A stretch of DNA of 64,000 nt from the NCBI RefSeq assembly GCF_023159225.1, contig NC_063171.1, positions 11,112,826-11,176,825 on the forward strand, given 5' to 3'. Made by a program: the position numbers and the translations under genes. The DNA is from Perognathus longimembris pacificus (lineage: Eukaryota; Chordata; Mammalia; Rodentia; Heteromyidae). Positions 10,546 to 22,740 of the stretch are shown here, one piece after another (position 1 is the stretch's first letter; every line of letters begins with the position of its first letter). The notes beneath the pieces are model-generated. The model was not told where the DNA came from. It saw only the letters and a list, made by a program, of their open reading frames with translations, and ran no database searches.

Positions 10546-10734
10546 TTTGTGGCTATTTTCTACACAAATAGTGTTTTGGCCTTTCATTGTTTGGCTTTGC
10601 CAGGACTCTTTCTACCCCTGGTACAAATGACACACCCAATGCAGTCACATTATGTATGAACATAACACATCTCTATTCTCTGTCCTGGAAACTGGATATT
10701 TGTGCAGACACAGAGTCTATTCTTTTCTTTGGAA

Positions 10735-10842
10735 ATAGATGTTCTCTCTGTAACATAGGATGGTCTCAAGTTCTCAATCTTCTTGCCTCAGTATTGTGAA
10801 TGCTGAGACTTCAAGTGGACATCACTATTCCTGGCTCTACCA
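10735..10842 (-). mobile_element. B1-like (7SL-derived) SINE fragment
   Basis: Antisense B1 pattern: 'ctctctgtaacataggatgg' corresponds to the '...tgtagcccaggctgg' end, and 'cttgcctcagtattgtgaat' to 'tgcctcagcctcctgagtgctg', ending with 'catcactattcctggct'. It is strongly diverged. Confidence 0.65.
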
Positions 10843-12760
10843 CATATCATTCTAAGTGCTTTCTCTATATTAACTTTTGTGTATTATCAGAATGAAACTA
10901 TTTCCTTTTACTGTTATCATTTCTAGTATCATAATAAGAACCTCTGTGCTCCTTTCCATTTTTTTGGCCCTCAAACTCACAGGTTGAGTTTACGTTACAT
11001 TAATGATAACCCACTGGATAAAATGCAGCATAATTTCTTAGGGTCCTGGGTTGCTCTGGGTCTTAGTTGTCAGGGTTCAATTATTTTAATTTCATGGAGA
11101 CTTCAATGCTTCTTGAAAACAGTCCTCTGATCAATACTGGTGAGAGCTAGATTGTTTTCAAGCACCGCAGGCAAAAAAATAAGATCTTAAGGAATGGAGT
11201 CCTTACATTAGAGTTAGTCATAGTTTATATGAGCCTGTTAACAGTAGACTTAGAACAATTACCAGGGAGAATCAGGAGGAATTTTATCACTGAATAATCT
11301 CAACTATCTCTGATTTCCCATCCTCCATTGATTAGACCTTAGGATACAACCCCATTAGTAATGGGGATATAACCCCATTAGTAGCAATATTTCTAAAAGA
11401 TTTTTTTTTCTGGCACTGTGCTGTGGATGCTGGTTATATCTTCTCACTTAATCCTCACAGACTCTGTTAGATAAGTACTAGAGTCATTTTATGTGGAAGA
11501 ACACACCCGAGTCTTTATACACATATACACCCACATACAACCCCACAGACTTGTTCCCTTTGTCATCCCATGTCTTGAAGGATAGTATACATAGCTAGGG
11601 ATGCCATGAATGTGAATGTATTAGGATCTGATCAATACAGCAGTTTCTGCAATGTGCAGAATGCAAAATGAAAAATTCCTCTCACTTTTAAATTATTTTT
11701 TCCAGATATGGAGACTGGAATCACCTACCAGAGGGATTTGGTTCCCAGAAGGAAGACACAGTGTACTGAAGACACTGAATCAGAGGGGAGGAGAACAGAA
11801 TAATGACAAGAGGAGGTGAGACATTGCCCAGTTCAGTTGGGTCATGATGTGAAATGGAGAGAGGTCATCTGAGTGCTATGATACCTACTACCATCCCATG
11901 AGAGGACAGTACCAGTACCTGACCATGATTGGCAAGAGCTGAGAGATAGTGTGGAAAGCATGGAGGTGTGTGTGTATGGGGGGGGGAGGGGGAATTGAGC
12001 ATTCACAGAAATGAGAGCATTTCCATTGAAAGAAGTTAACTAAATTGTACTGTTGCACAGATGGAGTGATCTAAGCAGAATTGAAACCCTGGTTTCTAAT
12101 TTTTGAGTCCATTCTCCTTGTCTATGATTTCATATGGTAATATCTTTTGCTCTTTAAAACTATGGTTGTAGTGTGGTCACACATGATTGGGCTCTTATAT
12201 AAGAAGCTCTAGAGAGATCTTTTTCACTTCTACCATGAGACTCCCCACGGAGGAGGAGCCTTACATGAACTGGAAAGGGTGCCTTCACTAGACATCAATT
12301 CTTCTTAGTTTTCCAGATTCCAGCACTGAAAATAATACATTTCTTTTGCTTATAAAACCACTCAGTGGTGGTATTTTTGTTGCAGCACTCGCAGTGGATT
12401 AAGACATCTTCACAGCTTCTTATTTTACTTATACTATGTGAATTATGCTTCCATGAGAACTGTGTAGCTGTGCTCTGTTTTCTCTACCAACAAGAGTACT
12501 CAAACTGTTGTGTATATCTTCTGAATTTTACCATCATGTCACCATCACCAGGAAAAGGACTTGCACTTAGCACTCAAAAAGTAGTCACTGAAGGAGGCAG
12601 ATTATGAGATTCTTTCAACCAAACAGATCATTCCACAGACTCAGAGAAATTACCAGAGGAAACACCTGACTTACCTCCATTCCTCAGGCTAAAAAGGCAG
12701 GTGTGAGTTCAGCAAGCTTCTTCTAAAGAGAGGGATGTGGTTCATAGTAATAGATTACCT
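10843..12760. other. Mostly unassigned sequence; short antisense MIR remnant
   Basis: At 11405-11500 there is an antisense MIR-like remnant (ctggcactgtgctgtggatg ... cttaatcctcacagactctg ... aagtactagagtcatttta). A short G-rich run sits at 11979-11992. Otherwise I see no recognisable element and no credible coding exon. Confidence 0.5.
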
Positions 12761-13530
12761 ATGTTTTCCCTCACTGCTAATAATTAGTGTATGTCTAGGA
12801 TAGCCCTAGCAGAGGACCACAGTAGCTCCATGACTATGTACATATGATCATATAAGGTAATGCTAAGTGAAATGAACTCTAAGATATGGAAGTGGTTTTT
12901 CATTGTTATTTTTTTATTTATTTTTATTTTTTTGGCCAGTCCTGGGCCTTGGACTCAGGGCCTGAGCACTGTCCCTGGCTTCTTTTTGCTCAAGGCTAGC
13001 ACTCTGCCACTTGAGCCACAGCGCCGCTTCTGGCCGTTTTCTGTATATGTGGTGCTGGGGAATCGAACCTAGGGCCTCGTGTATCCGAGGCAGGCACTCT
13101 TGCCACTAGGCTATATCCCCAGCCCCTTTCATTGTTATTTTTAATGCACTGTCTGAAATTATTTCTTTTTCTTTTTCTTTTCTTTTTTTTTTTGCATGTT
13201 GCTTCTCTATGGTTTCAAACCTGTTGTCACTGTATTGGATTGCAGTACCCTAGGTATTGTATATACATTTATCTGAATTGGGGAAGGAAAGCGAACATCA
13301 AAATGGTGAGACATAGGATAAAAGGCTTTCCAATGTAACAGCAGTACTTACAAGACAATATGTTGTAAACTAACTGTACAACCTGGGGGAAGGGCAATGT
13401 TGGGGAAGAGGGAAGGTGGGAGAAAAATGAGGGAGGATGTAACAAGTTTGACAAGAAATATACTCACTAACTTAAGTATGTAACTGTAAGGCCTCTGTGT
13501 GTCCCCTTGACAATAAAATTAAATTAAAAA
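12761..13530 (+). mobile_element. LINE-1 3' end (5'-truncated), containing a SINE
   Basis: Matches the other L1 3' ends in the window: ttccctcactg(gg)taataattag..., then tgctaagtgaaatgaactct, the 'tgttgtaaactaactgtaca' block, a G/A-rich tract, 'ggaggatgtaacaagtttga', and 'cctctgtgtgtccccttgac' followed by aataaaattaaa. An IDL-Geo SINE splits it at 12913. Confidence 0.9.
12913..13126 (-). mobile_element. IDL-Geo SINE (in an L1 3' UTR)
   Basis: Complete antisense dimer from ggccagtcctgggcctt to ctatatccccagcccc, cAAAaagaagcc variant. TSD ttcattgttatttt is at 12899-12912 and 13128-13141. Confidence 0.93.
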
Positions 13531-15030
13531 GGTAAATTTTACAGATCAATACACAGAGCAATAACTTGCCACCTAATTTAAATACACAAAAGAAATACAG
13601 TATATTCACCCAATATAATCACAGACTTTGTTACATTTACTTGATAGTATCCCCTGTTGCCAATTGCTTTCTAAAATCCTGTCCCAGGGATCAGCAATAT
13701 CTGGCAGTCCCAAGTGAGATTGGGTTAGGAGTTGTCCCTGATAAACTATCTTCAACGTGGCTGCAAAAATGTCAGATTTTCACACTCTTAGCATAAGAAT
13801 CCTACTATGGGAGCTAAAATAATCTATAGAAGGACTGTGGGGGAGATAGTGGATATTGTAAGTCCATATAGATCCATTATTTAATCTAGTATCAGGGTTG
13901 ATGGGCTGGTAGAAACTTTCCATGAAGCCTGACAGAAACAAGCCAAGGAAGTAGGCTCTGGTCCCAATGGTACTGTTAGTGTTGTTGCTGTTAAATTTAC
14001 ATGTTGTGGGGGTAATTACAGAACTATAAAATAAGAGAGATGCTAAGAAACAATGTGAGCCTTCTCCCTGGTGGTTATGGTTGGATTTCCACAAGTAGGG
14101 CAATAGATGGGTTCACTTTTCTTCTTTTAGTTACATAATACATATGGAATATCTTCTTTCCTTGAAGGTGTTTTCTGAGATCTTCATGAAACATTTCTAT
14201 TTGGGAAGTTCTCAAAATTGCTTGCATTGTTTTTGTTTTCTCCTAATTACAGTTACCTAGGCCTTTGAAGTATTTAGGGATTTTAAAAGTTTCATATACC
14301 TTCTTTGATTCACAAGGGAGTTATGCTGTGGTAAGCCCAAAGGCACCAAATAAATTATTTCTCTTTTTCATAAGTCTTTAGAACTCTATTTAAATTATAA
14401 CAGTAACCACTACAGCCGCCACCACCACTACAACCACTAAAATACTCCAGATCTCAGTAAGTGGAATTCTACTTCCTTGGCAGACTTTAGTACTACACTT
14501 AAGAAACATCCAGAGACAACTTCCAAAACTAGGGTTAAATCCCTACAATAACTTTGAAAAAACACCCTAAAATATCTGCTTTGTTCGAACTCTATATTAT
14601 TAAGAGAGGCAGACCCAAGAAGCAGTGATAATACATGGTGCAAGTCAGGCACAAGGGGATGTTAAACTGTAAGCGTTCAAAGAGAAAGAAATTAGTGAAC
14701 CTCTCCAGACTGAAGACTGAAGTTGAAACTAGAATAAAGGCCGAGTATAGATCAGCAGAACTGCATGAAGGAAGACCATTCTAGAAGAGGAGACAGAAAT
14801 GTGGGAACGTGCCCAGTTAGTTCATGCTCCCTGAGATCTAAAATAAATGTTGCCTTCATGGGGAGTGAATTTGGTAAAATTAGAGACATGATAAGGATCT
14901 TGAAGATGCACTTGATCATTGAGAGTTGATATCTGAATTTTTCCAAAGCCTTCTTAACTCCTGAACTATCTACTTTTTACATTTCTTGAATACACTACTT
15001 AAAAACAATGGATGCTTAATTAAAGCACTA
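13531..15030. other. Unassigned sequence
   Basis: No gene or nameable repeat is seen. Short open frames here have no codon pattern, neighbours or motifs that would support them. Confidence 0.5.
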
Positions 15031-15034
15031 GTAA

Positions 15035-15125
15035 TTAGTTACTGAGTGTGAGCAATGCCAGGCACTCTGCCAGAGCTGGAGATGGCCATCTCTTCCTCCA
15101 CATCCTTGTGAGGATGTTGGGGAAT
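15035..15125 (-). mobile_element. MIR-like remnant
   Basis: Antisense MIR features: 'caatgccaggcactctgcca' and 'catccttgtgaggatgttgg' correspond to the 3' part of MIR. Diverged and short. Confidence 0.45.
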
Positions 15126-15584
15126 ATGCCCACTCTGTCAGAACAGGGTTTATTTTAGGCAATTTTCTGAAGAGAGAAAAGAATATAGTGCAATAAAAGC
15201 AGAACTAGTAACTATGTTAAACATATGATATAAAATATAACCTAATAGAGTTAAAAATTAGGTCTTTGGGGAAAGAAATGAGATTTCTTTTATGTCAAGA
15301 AAAACATACAAGCTGAAAAATGTAAAAAAAAAACTACTTTGGGGATGGGATGGTTTTCAAATAGATCCATAAAGGAACACTCAACAGGAAGGTTCTGAAT
15401 TTATGCCCCCAAATTGACTGGGGAATGTATTCTATAATGTTTATAATTCTATAATGTTAGAGAGCAGAAGTTAGCTATCTGAAATGCATAACTCTTTTGG
15501 TCTCTCACTCCACTCTAAATTGTAGCATTTGAAGCCTAGGACTTAATACTAGTTCTTTTTACTCTCTTAGTATCTATGAGTGCT

Positions 15585-15800
15585 TCAATATTTATTTAAT
15601 AATAAATTCTTTAGTAGTTGTACAAAGGGATTACCATACAAAATGTCAATCAGTTTACAAGTACAATGCATCTTTTCATCATTCTCTCCATCCTCCTCTA
15701 CCTATGACCTCCCCTCAATTTTACAAGTTTCATAGGATGTTCATTGAATAGTATGAGTACACTCTCCCTCCTTCTTACAGAAGCCTGGGAGAAGGGGGCC
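15585..15800 (-). mobile_element. Old LINE-1 3' UTR fragment
   Basis: Antisense: 'ttgtacaaagggattacca', then 'agtttacaagtacaatgcat', then a C/T-rich stretch (ctctccatcctcctctacct), in the order expected from the reverse complement of a rodent L1 3' end and its purine tract. Confidence 0.5.
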
Positions 15801-16044
15801 TTTCAGTCACATCTGCCCCAATGTCCCATAGGTAACCTAGGATTTTAAAGAAGAAAGCATGCATCAGAACATCTATGGTCTCCCTTCCCTCTTACTTGAT
15901 CTTTTAGAAGCAGTAGTGACCCGGGCTTAGAGTTCAGAGTTTTACTGTTTGCATGTGCTTTCTGGCTTTCCCACAGAATGTGACTTTAGGCTCTTCAGCC
16001 ATCCAGCCTTGTTTTCATCTCTTTCAAAATAGACATATGATAGA

Positions 16045-16145
16045 GAAAATGAGGGAGATGGTAGCACTATTTGAAAAGAAATGTACCCATTCCCATACTT
16101 AAGTAACTGTAACACTTATGTATATCACTCTTACAATAAAAATAG
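16045..16145 (+). mobile_element. Short LINE-1 3' terminus
   Basis: Reads atgagggagatggtagca ... aaatgtacccattcccatac ... aactgtaacacttatgtata ... cttacaataaaaatag, the same order as the ends of better-preserved L1 copies in this window. About 100 bp. Confidence 0.65.
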
Positions 16146-16269
16146 ACATACAATAAAGATATACAGATACAAAGGTAGGATAGGCAGTAAGGTAGTCATA
16201 AATAAATATAGATAAATGATAGATAACAGATAAACAGAAATGTATACATTTGAAGATAAATTATTATAG

Positions 16270-16605
16270 ACATGTTATATTTTGTATCTGGAATTTCCCC
16301 CTAAATCCTATGTGTTGAAGGCTTAGTCCCTCAGCTGAGGGACTAAGTGTTTCTGAGAAGTGGTGGACACTGAAGGTAGTATTTTGTTCCTGGCCACTTT
16401 TCTCCCTTTACCTTTGCCTTTCTAGTCACCATGAGGGAATCAGTTTTGCTAAGATGTAATTCTCTGACATTGTGTTCAACCTCACCACAATCTCTCAGCT
16501 TCGGGGCCAAATGAATTCTTATGGAAATGTCTGAACTTGTAAGCCCAAATAAAACTTCCCTCCCTTAGGCTGATTATGCTGTGATAAAATACTTACCAAT
16601 AACTA
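16270..16605 (+). mobile_element. LTR-like dispersed repeat (possibly ERVL-MaLR), old
   Basis: Pattern: 'cctaaatcctatgtgttgaa ... gcttagtccctcagctgagg ... gaagtggtggacactgaagg ... caccatgagggaat ... cccaaataaaacttccctcc ... gctgtgataaaatacttacc'. The same family recurs at 45470 (minus), 48985 (plus) and 60545 (minus). The layout and the aataaa near the end suit a MaLR-type LTR, but the class is inferred from memory. A short perfect palindrome, cctcagctgagg, lies at 16329-16340. Confidence 0.5.
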
Positions 16606-16729
16606 ATACCAATAGGCAGATAAGTGGAAAATATTTAGATGATAGATGGGTGATAGATATAGATATCATAGACACAGATCAATCTATATAAGCAAATACA
16701 TCTTTAGAACTAATCTTTATGCTTCTACT

Positions 16730-17730
16730 TCTACCCCCGATACCTTTTTGAATTCAATCAAAATTTTACCTGCACATCAGTTTTGTTTTATGTTTTTACT
16801 GACCTATACTTGTAATATAAGAAACCCTATCATTGTTACATTTCCACCCATATATGTTGTATCACAACCTATTTCACCACTTCTGTCACACTCTCCAACT
16901 CCTTGTTCTAATAAAGAGCAACCCCAACACTTTCACTTGTTACATTTTCATAATAACCAGCAATCTATTTTGAAAGTATACAATCCTCTTCATACTCTCC
17001 TCATTCTAACCCTCTCTTGCTCCTCCCCATTTACACACTCAAAGAATCTCCCATCTCCCTGCTAATCCTCAGTTTTTGGTGAATATCTCTATACTGCTAT
17101 CATATATACTTGCACTGTGTTACAGTTACTCATCTTCCTTCTTTTCCCATTCTCACGTCTCCTCCTAGGTAGTCTCCTAGTTCGATTCATGTATGTGTTT
17201 AACAATCTAAGTAGTTATCTACATAGATATTAATATTTATGTATATTTTCATAACTGTGGATGTCCTTCAGCTTCCACATAAAGGTGAAACCATACCTTA
17301 TGAGTTTGGCTTGTCTCACTCAGTACTCAGTAGACCATCCTTAATTTGTGTCTATTATCCATTCATCTGTTGTTGGGCACCTGAATTGATACATTATTTG
17401 GCTCTTGTAAATAGTGTTATGATAAACAGGAATATGCACTCTTCCTTCTGGTGTATTGATTTACACTCCTTCAGATATAATCCCAATAAGGGTATGGTAG
17501 GGTCATAAGGAAGATCTACTTACTGGTGGGCTTTCCATACTTGTTTGCATTCCCAGCAACAGTGGGACTTCCTATCTAGCATTTGTTGTTGTGTACTTTC
17601 AGGATGACTTCACTCTGACCTGAGTGAGAAAGAATATCAGTGTGTTTTTACTTTTCATTTCCCTTATCTCTAAGGATGTTGAACATGTTTTCATGTATCT
17701 ATTAGCCATTATATTTGCACAGATTTATTT
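16730..17730 (-). mobile_element. Old LINE-1 3' end (ORF2 C-terminus and 3' UTR), antisense
   Basis: The 17240-17730 part is the reverse complement of a typical L1 ORF2 tail: 'ttgtctcactcagtactcag', 'cattcatctgttgttgggca', 'aatagtgttatgataaacag', 'cattcccagcaacagtggga', 'gatgttgaacatgttttcat'. The stretch 16730-17200 is likely its 3' UTR. It is strongly diverged and has no usable ORF. Confidence 0.75.
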
Positions 17731-18983
17731 AAAGCAAGTAATTCTACAAGTCTTCTGGCAAAAATTGGCAATTACCAATTTATTGACCATTCCATTATCA
17801 TTTCTTCCTCTCTAAAAGGCACTGCATTCAATTTTTTCAACAGATTTATTACATTTACCTCCATAACTCTGAATAGATCATGACTGGTGAGTGTTAGGCA
17901 TTACTTACTGATATCCACCATGGATCATGAAGATATGACTCTCACTGACTGACTTTCTCTGCTTACCATTACCTGGTCACCTATCCTCACAACCCACTCT
18001 TCTAACAACTGTTTGGATTAATAATAAGGATATATATTTTGTGACTCTGCTAATAGTGTTCTTCAATAATGCCATTTGAGAAGCAATATGAAATGTGTAG
18101 CATATTTGGTTTGTCAGAGTATTGACAGGATGGGGGACTGAGTCACAGGTAAACTAGTTTGCTAAGCATTCTAGAATGTGCACAGCAAATGATCCAAATA
18201 TCAATATATCCTTTGGAAAAACTGTAGTACTATTTATGACTAGGATATGCAGTATTTTCACTATGTTTTGCTTTTTTGGGCTACTTGTTTTTCTTGGAGT
18301 TAACATTGTCTTGAAGTTTCTATTTTTCTCTTGTGTAAACTATCACAGCCATACTTTTCATCCACTTTATTCTGATAGTTCAGAATGATGCCTTTGTGTG
18401 TTTTAATCTACTTTCTTTCTAGAGAAAGGATCCTTTCAACCTGAATTTCTGTACCTCAGCTCTTGGTTGTCTTCTGAGATTTTTTATTGGACTATTTCTT
18501 CTTCTGTTTCTTCAGACTCATCACTGATTCCTGTTGCCTAAGTTTTGAAACTCCTAGTTCTCAAATTACATTAATATTTTTTTTTCTGTTTTTGGCCTTT
18601 GTCTTATTCCTAGCAATGTTTCTCAGATTTTGCTTCCAGAACCTACCACTGAATTGAATTTTGTTTTGTTGTAATATTTTAATTGTATCTGTTGATTTTT
18701 TAAGTTCAAAAATCTTTTTATTTGCTAAATCTATTTTATGGCAGTTTACTTCTAGTTCATGATTATGGGATCTTTTTTTTACAATTTTAGGGAATTGGTA
18801 ATACATTTTTTTTATTCTATGCTTTCTTTTTATTACATAGGAATTTCCATTCCACTTTGTTTAGTTTGTGCATTTGTTTAGTTTTGATAATAACACAAAA
18901 ATAGAGCTCAAATATTTGATGATTCTTGGAAGTCTGTGAATATCTAAGAGGGGTTCAAAGAATTGTTTAGAAACTATTTGCAT
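17731..18983. other. Unassigned sequence; possible very old antisense L1 ORF1 at about 18390-18830
   Basis: The T-rich segment 18390-18830 encodes on the minus strand a lysine- and asparagine-rich peptide (81 codons, 18806-18561) that could be an eroded L1 ORF1 coiled coil. I cannot confirm this. The rest shows nothing recognisable. Confidence 0.35.
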
Positions 18984-19038
18984 AAAGATAGAAATTTTAG
19001 CCACATCCTTGCCAGCATCTGTTGTTATTCGTTTTCTT

Positions 19039-19257
19039 TTTTTTCTTTTTTTTTTTTTTTTTTTTTGCCAGTCCTGGGGCTTGGACTCAGGGCCTGAGCA
19101 CTGTCCCTGGCTTCTTCCCGATCAAGGCTAGCACTCTGCCACTTGAGCCACAGCGCCACTTGTGGAGGTTTTCTGTATATGTGGTGCTGGGGAATCGAAC
19201 CTAGGGCCTCGTGTATCCGAGGCAGGCACTCTTGCCACTAGGCTATATCCCCAGCCC
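19039..19257 (-). mobile_element. IDL-Geo SINE (in the inverted L1 arm)
   Basis: Complete antisense dimer with a long T-run, cGGGaagaagcc variant. TSD attcgttttctt is at 19027-19038 and 19258-19269, identical in both copies. Confidence 0.94.
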
Positions 19258-19920
19258 ATTCGTTTTCTTGATAATATCATTCTTACTGGGGTAAGGTTGA
19301 ATCTCAATGTTGTTTTGATTTGCATTTCTTTTACAGCCAGGGATGTTTAGCATTACTTCATGCTCCTCTTGGCCATTCTCATTTCCTCCTCAGAGAAGTC
19401 TCTCTGAAAGTCTTTATTATTAATAATAAACTCATTAATAGATCAGGTGTTTCTTTAAGGTTTTGTTTTTAGGAGAATTGAATTTTTTGAGTTCTAAATA
19501 TATTTTAGGTATGAGGCCCTTATCTGTTGTATGACCAGTGAAGATCTTCTCACAATCTGTGAGCTTTCCTATTTATCTTGCAAGCTATGTCCTTTGCCAT
19601 GCAGAAGCTCTGTACTTCTATGCAATTCCATTTACCCACTCTTTCTTTGATTTGTTGTGTTTCTGTGTCTTTATTAAAGGAAAGTTTTGACCTGTGTTAA
19701 AGAGCTCTAGTGTTTCTCCTATTCCTTCCTGTAATGTTTTCAGTGTGTCTGCTTTTCCCTCGAGGTCTTTGATCCATTTGATATTGATTCTGGTTCAGGT
19801 TATACTAAGTGAAGTGAGCCAGACCCAAAGAAATATAGGCTGTCTGGTTTCCCTCGCTGGTAATAATTTAGTATATGTCTAGAATAGTCCTAACAGATGA
19901 TTGAACAGCTCAATAGCTAT

Positions 19921-19922
<2 letters not shown>

Positions 19923-19962
<40 letters not shown>
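19923..19962. repeat. (AC)20 microsatellite inside an L1 3' UTR
   Basis: Forty bases of pure AC. Sister L1 copies have tatgtacatatgatcatata here, so the repeat expanded from the gtacatat seed inside the element. Confidence 0.95.
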
Positions 19963-19964
<2 letters not shown>

Positions 19965-20028
19965 TGTTAAGATGATAAGTAATATGACTTCCAAGATATG
20001 GAAAGTGGTTTATCACTGTTGTTGTTAC

Positions 20029-20239
20029 TTTTTTTTTTTTTTTTTTTTTTGCCAGTCCTAGGGCTTGAATTCAGGGCTTGAGCACTGTCCCTGGCTTCTT
20101 TTTGCTCAAAACTAGTACTCTATCCCTTAAGCCACAAACAACTTCTGGCTTTTTCTACATATGTGGTGCTGAGGAATTGAACCTAGGGCTTCAAATATGT
20201 GAGGCAAGCACTCTACCACTAGGCTATATTCCCAGTCCC
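20029..20239 (-). mobile_element. IDL-Geo SINE, diverged (in an L1 3' UTR)
   Basis: Antisense dimer with T-run 20029-20050, right monomer (gagcactgtccctggcttct) and left monomer ending ctatattcccagtccc. It is more diverged than the other copies. Flanks cactgttgttgtta and cattgctgttattt suggest a degraded TSD. Confidence 0.88.
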
Positions 20240-20637
20240 ATTGCTGTTATTTTTAATGTACTATGTGAAATTATTTCTTTTTTCTTTTGTTTATCTTCTC
20301 TATTGCTTAGCCCCTGTTGTCACTGTATTGGATTTTGGTAGCCTGTGCATTGTATATACGTTTGTCTGAATTAGGAAAGGGAAGGAGAATATCAAGATGG
20401 TGTGACAAAGAATAAAACGTGAACCAATGCAACAGCAATTCTTACAAGACATGTTGTAAGACATGTTGTAAATTAACTTTACGTCTGGGAGGGTGAATTG
20501 GGGAGGAGAGGAAAGTAGGAGAAAAATGAGGGAGAAGGTAACAAGTTTGACAAGAAATGTACTTACTACCTTATGTAGGTAACTGAAATCCCTCTGTATA
20601 TCACCTTGAGAATAATTTTTAAAAGATACAAATTTTA

Positions 20638-22540
20638 TTAATCACATAGGTTATACTCTTTCACACAATCTATTTGCATTGTTTCTTTAGGTGCCCTCAC
20701 ATCAACAGATTTTTTTTGAGGGGGCGGGGGCTAGGCTAGTAAAAATTTCTCCAAGTAATGCTTTTCCAATATCCTGTCTAAGGAGTGAAACTTTGCTTGT
20801 TCACTTTTTAAGGCTGCATGTAACACGTAAACTTCCATTGAGTTCCTCAGTTTTTGCCTCTCTAACATCTCTTCCTTCAAGGCAGTCAGTATCTTCAGAG
20901 TTTTACCCTCTCCAGAGAATGGGAGAATGGGAGAATCTACTTGCTTCTTAAATGGACTCTCAGTCAAGGCATCTGTGTTAAATTCACCTTGATCTTTCTC
21001 CTAGACATAATTTAGGGGACCCCTGAGTTTTTATGATAACTTTAGAGGCAATTATCTGTTATTTCTTTGAGATTTTTCTCTATGAAATATATGAATAGCA
21101 AACAAATGAATCCTCTGATTTTAGCAGGAGTAGACCTGTTCAAGTGTACTTGGCAGTGAGTGGAGTAGTGTCTTTGTGCTCTGTTTTCCCCTACCACAGA
21201 TGTGATATTTCTACCAAATTTTCCCAACTGCTTACCACCTCTGCTCTAAGCTTTTGATTGGCATTAGCACTGAGCTGAGGTCTATCTCCTCTTGGGCACA
21301 CCCTCTGCCTTGGCACTCATGTCTTTGTAAGATCTTAAGTGTGGGCGCAGGGCATGGCATAGCTGCAGGCCATAGTTTCAGTCCAGCAACCTCCTGCCTA
21401 ATAAGCCAGAGAAGAACCTATGAAGGAATGCTCTAATATTTCTGGGTGTCATAGGGATATTTTACATAGATGGAACACAGAGTGTATGTTCCCAGTGATT
21501 GGAAATGCTGGTTCCTTGTAGAGCAGAAAGAAGGTGACCTTGGGCAGCTTTCCTTGCCACAATCCTCTCCCAACCATCCCTCCATGTGTGATGGGAAATG
21601 ACACTTCTAGGAAAGCCATGACTTCATAGCAAAACTGTCTGTCATGATGCATCCCAGTTGATGTGTTGCATATTAGTTTCTTTCTCATAGCATTTATTTA
21701 TGGATTCGACCTCCTAAGTCTGCCTGAGTGTTTATCAAAGTAGTACATTTCATTATAATAGTAGTGACATTGTGGAAGAAGTCAAACATTTCCAGCTGCA
21801 TGAGCAAAGAGCTCTGGCTTGGAAGGATGTAATGCAATGGTAGATATTTATCAAATATTTATCTTATTAGTCCACAATGGCTCAGGGCATCAGGGATGGA
21901 AAGATATGGAGTCTGAAGTGGTGAATCTTTTCTAACAAGGCACTCTCCCAGGTTACAGATGAGACTTTCTCTTTTGACAAAAAAAGAAAAAAAAAAAAAA
22001 AACAAGGCTACTAGCAGACTGGTACAGAAGAGCAACAGTGAAGCTTTCTGGCTCAAAAATCAACTTCATTGAAGCAAGCCTTGTTAGAATCAGCCATGGC
22101 CAAGACTCATTTTGGCCAATGAGTCACAGCCACGTGCTGTCACTCAGAAAGAATGGATGTGGAGCTTCAGTATCTAAGAGGCTCCTTGGGAGGAATGAGC
22201 CTGTCAGTGTGCACACAGTGGCCTCCATCCAAAATTAGCTAGATTTCTCAGTCTTCTGCTTCTTCTTGGTCTTTATTACTGTCATGCACAGCATGGAAGA
22301 GTCAGATGATGTTTTAAGTCTTCCATTTATTTCAAACCATATTTCCCAGACATTTCACCTGTGTATGACTTAGCAGATTTGCTGTACTTTTCCTCTCCTG
22401 GAATGCTTAACTCAAATACAGTCCAGAAGTGTGTTGGAAGGTAAAAGGAGAGGGGAGAAAAGAGATATTCGAGTGAGAATCACTGACTCTTGCACCTAAA
22501 ATCAAGATAGTTTATCAGTGACTGGTAGAGGTCAAATGAC
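20638..22540. other. Unassigned sequence
   Basis: No recognisable repeat or gene. A minus-strand frame at 20967-20731 (78 codons) has a fairly normal amino-acid mix but no identifiable motif, splice context or poly(A) remnant, so I do not call it. Confidence 0.45.
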
Positions 22541-22736
22541 TTTTTTTTTTTTTTTTTTGCCAGTCCTGGGCCTTGGACTCAGGGCCTGAGCACTGTCCCT
22601 GGCTTCTTCCCGCTCAAGGCTAGCACTCTGCCACTTGAGCCACAGCGCCGCTTCTGGCCGTTTTCTGTATATGTGGTGCTGGGGAATCGAACCTAGGGCC
22701 TCGTGTATCCGAGGCAGGCACTCTTGCCACTAGGCT
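22541..22736 (-). mobile_element. IDL-Geo SINE, 5'-truncated by about 15 bp
   Basis: Antisense dimer with T-run 22541-22558, cGGGaagaagcc variant. It stops at 'ccactaggct', so the first bases of the left monomer are missing. TSD aatgactttt follows at 22737-22746 and matches 22535-22544. Flanks and body are nearly undiverged from the consensus. Confidence 0.93.
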
Positions 22737-22740
22737 AATG

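Larger units (their letters stand above)
18984..20637. mobile_element. LINE-1 inserted with 5' inversion (twin priming), TSD-bounded
   Basis: Two L1 segments lie head to head: 19000 to about 19798 is ORF2 3' sequence on the minus strand, and about 19799-20621 is the ORF2 end plus 3' UTR on the plus strand. The unit is flanked by a 16-bp near-perfect duplication, aaagatagaaatttta at 18984-18999 and aaagatacaaatttta at 20622-20637 (one mismatch). This is the signature of twin-primed reverse transcription. About 0.3 kb of L1 sequence expected between the segments is missing at the junction. Each arm carries a SINE insertion, and a CA repeat has grown in the 3' UTR. Confidence 0.9.

Noticed and set aside
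20731..20967. 78-codon minus-strand frame as a processed pseudogene
   Set aside because: No poly(A), TSD or recognisable protein family; chance frame is the simpler reading.
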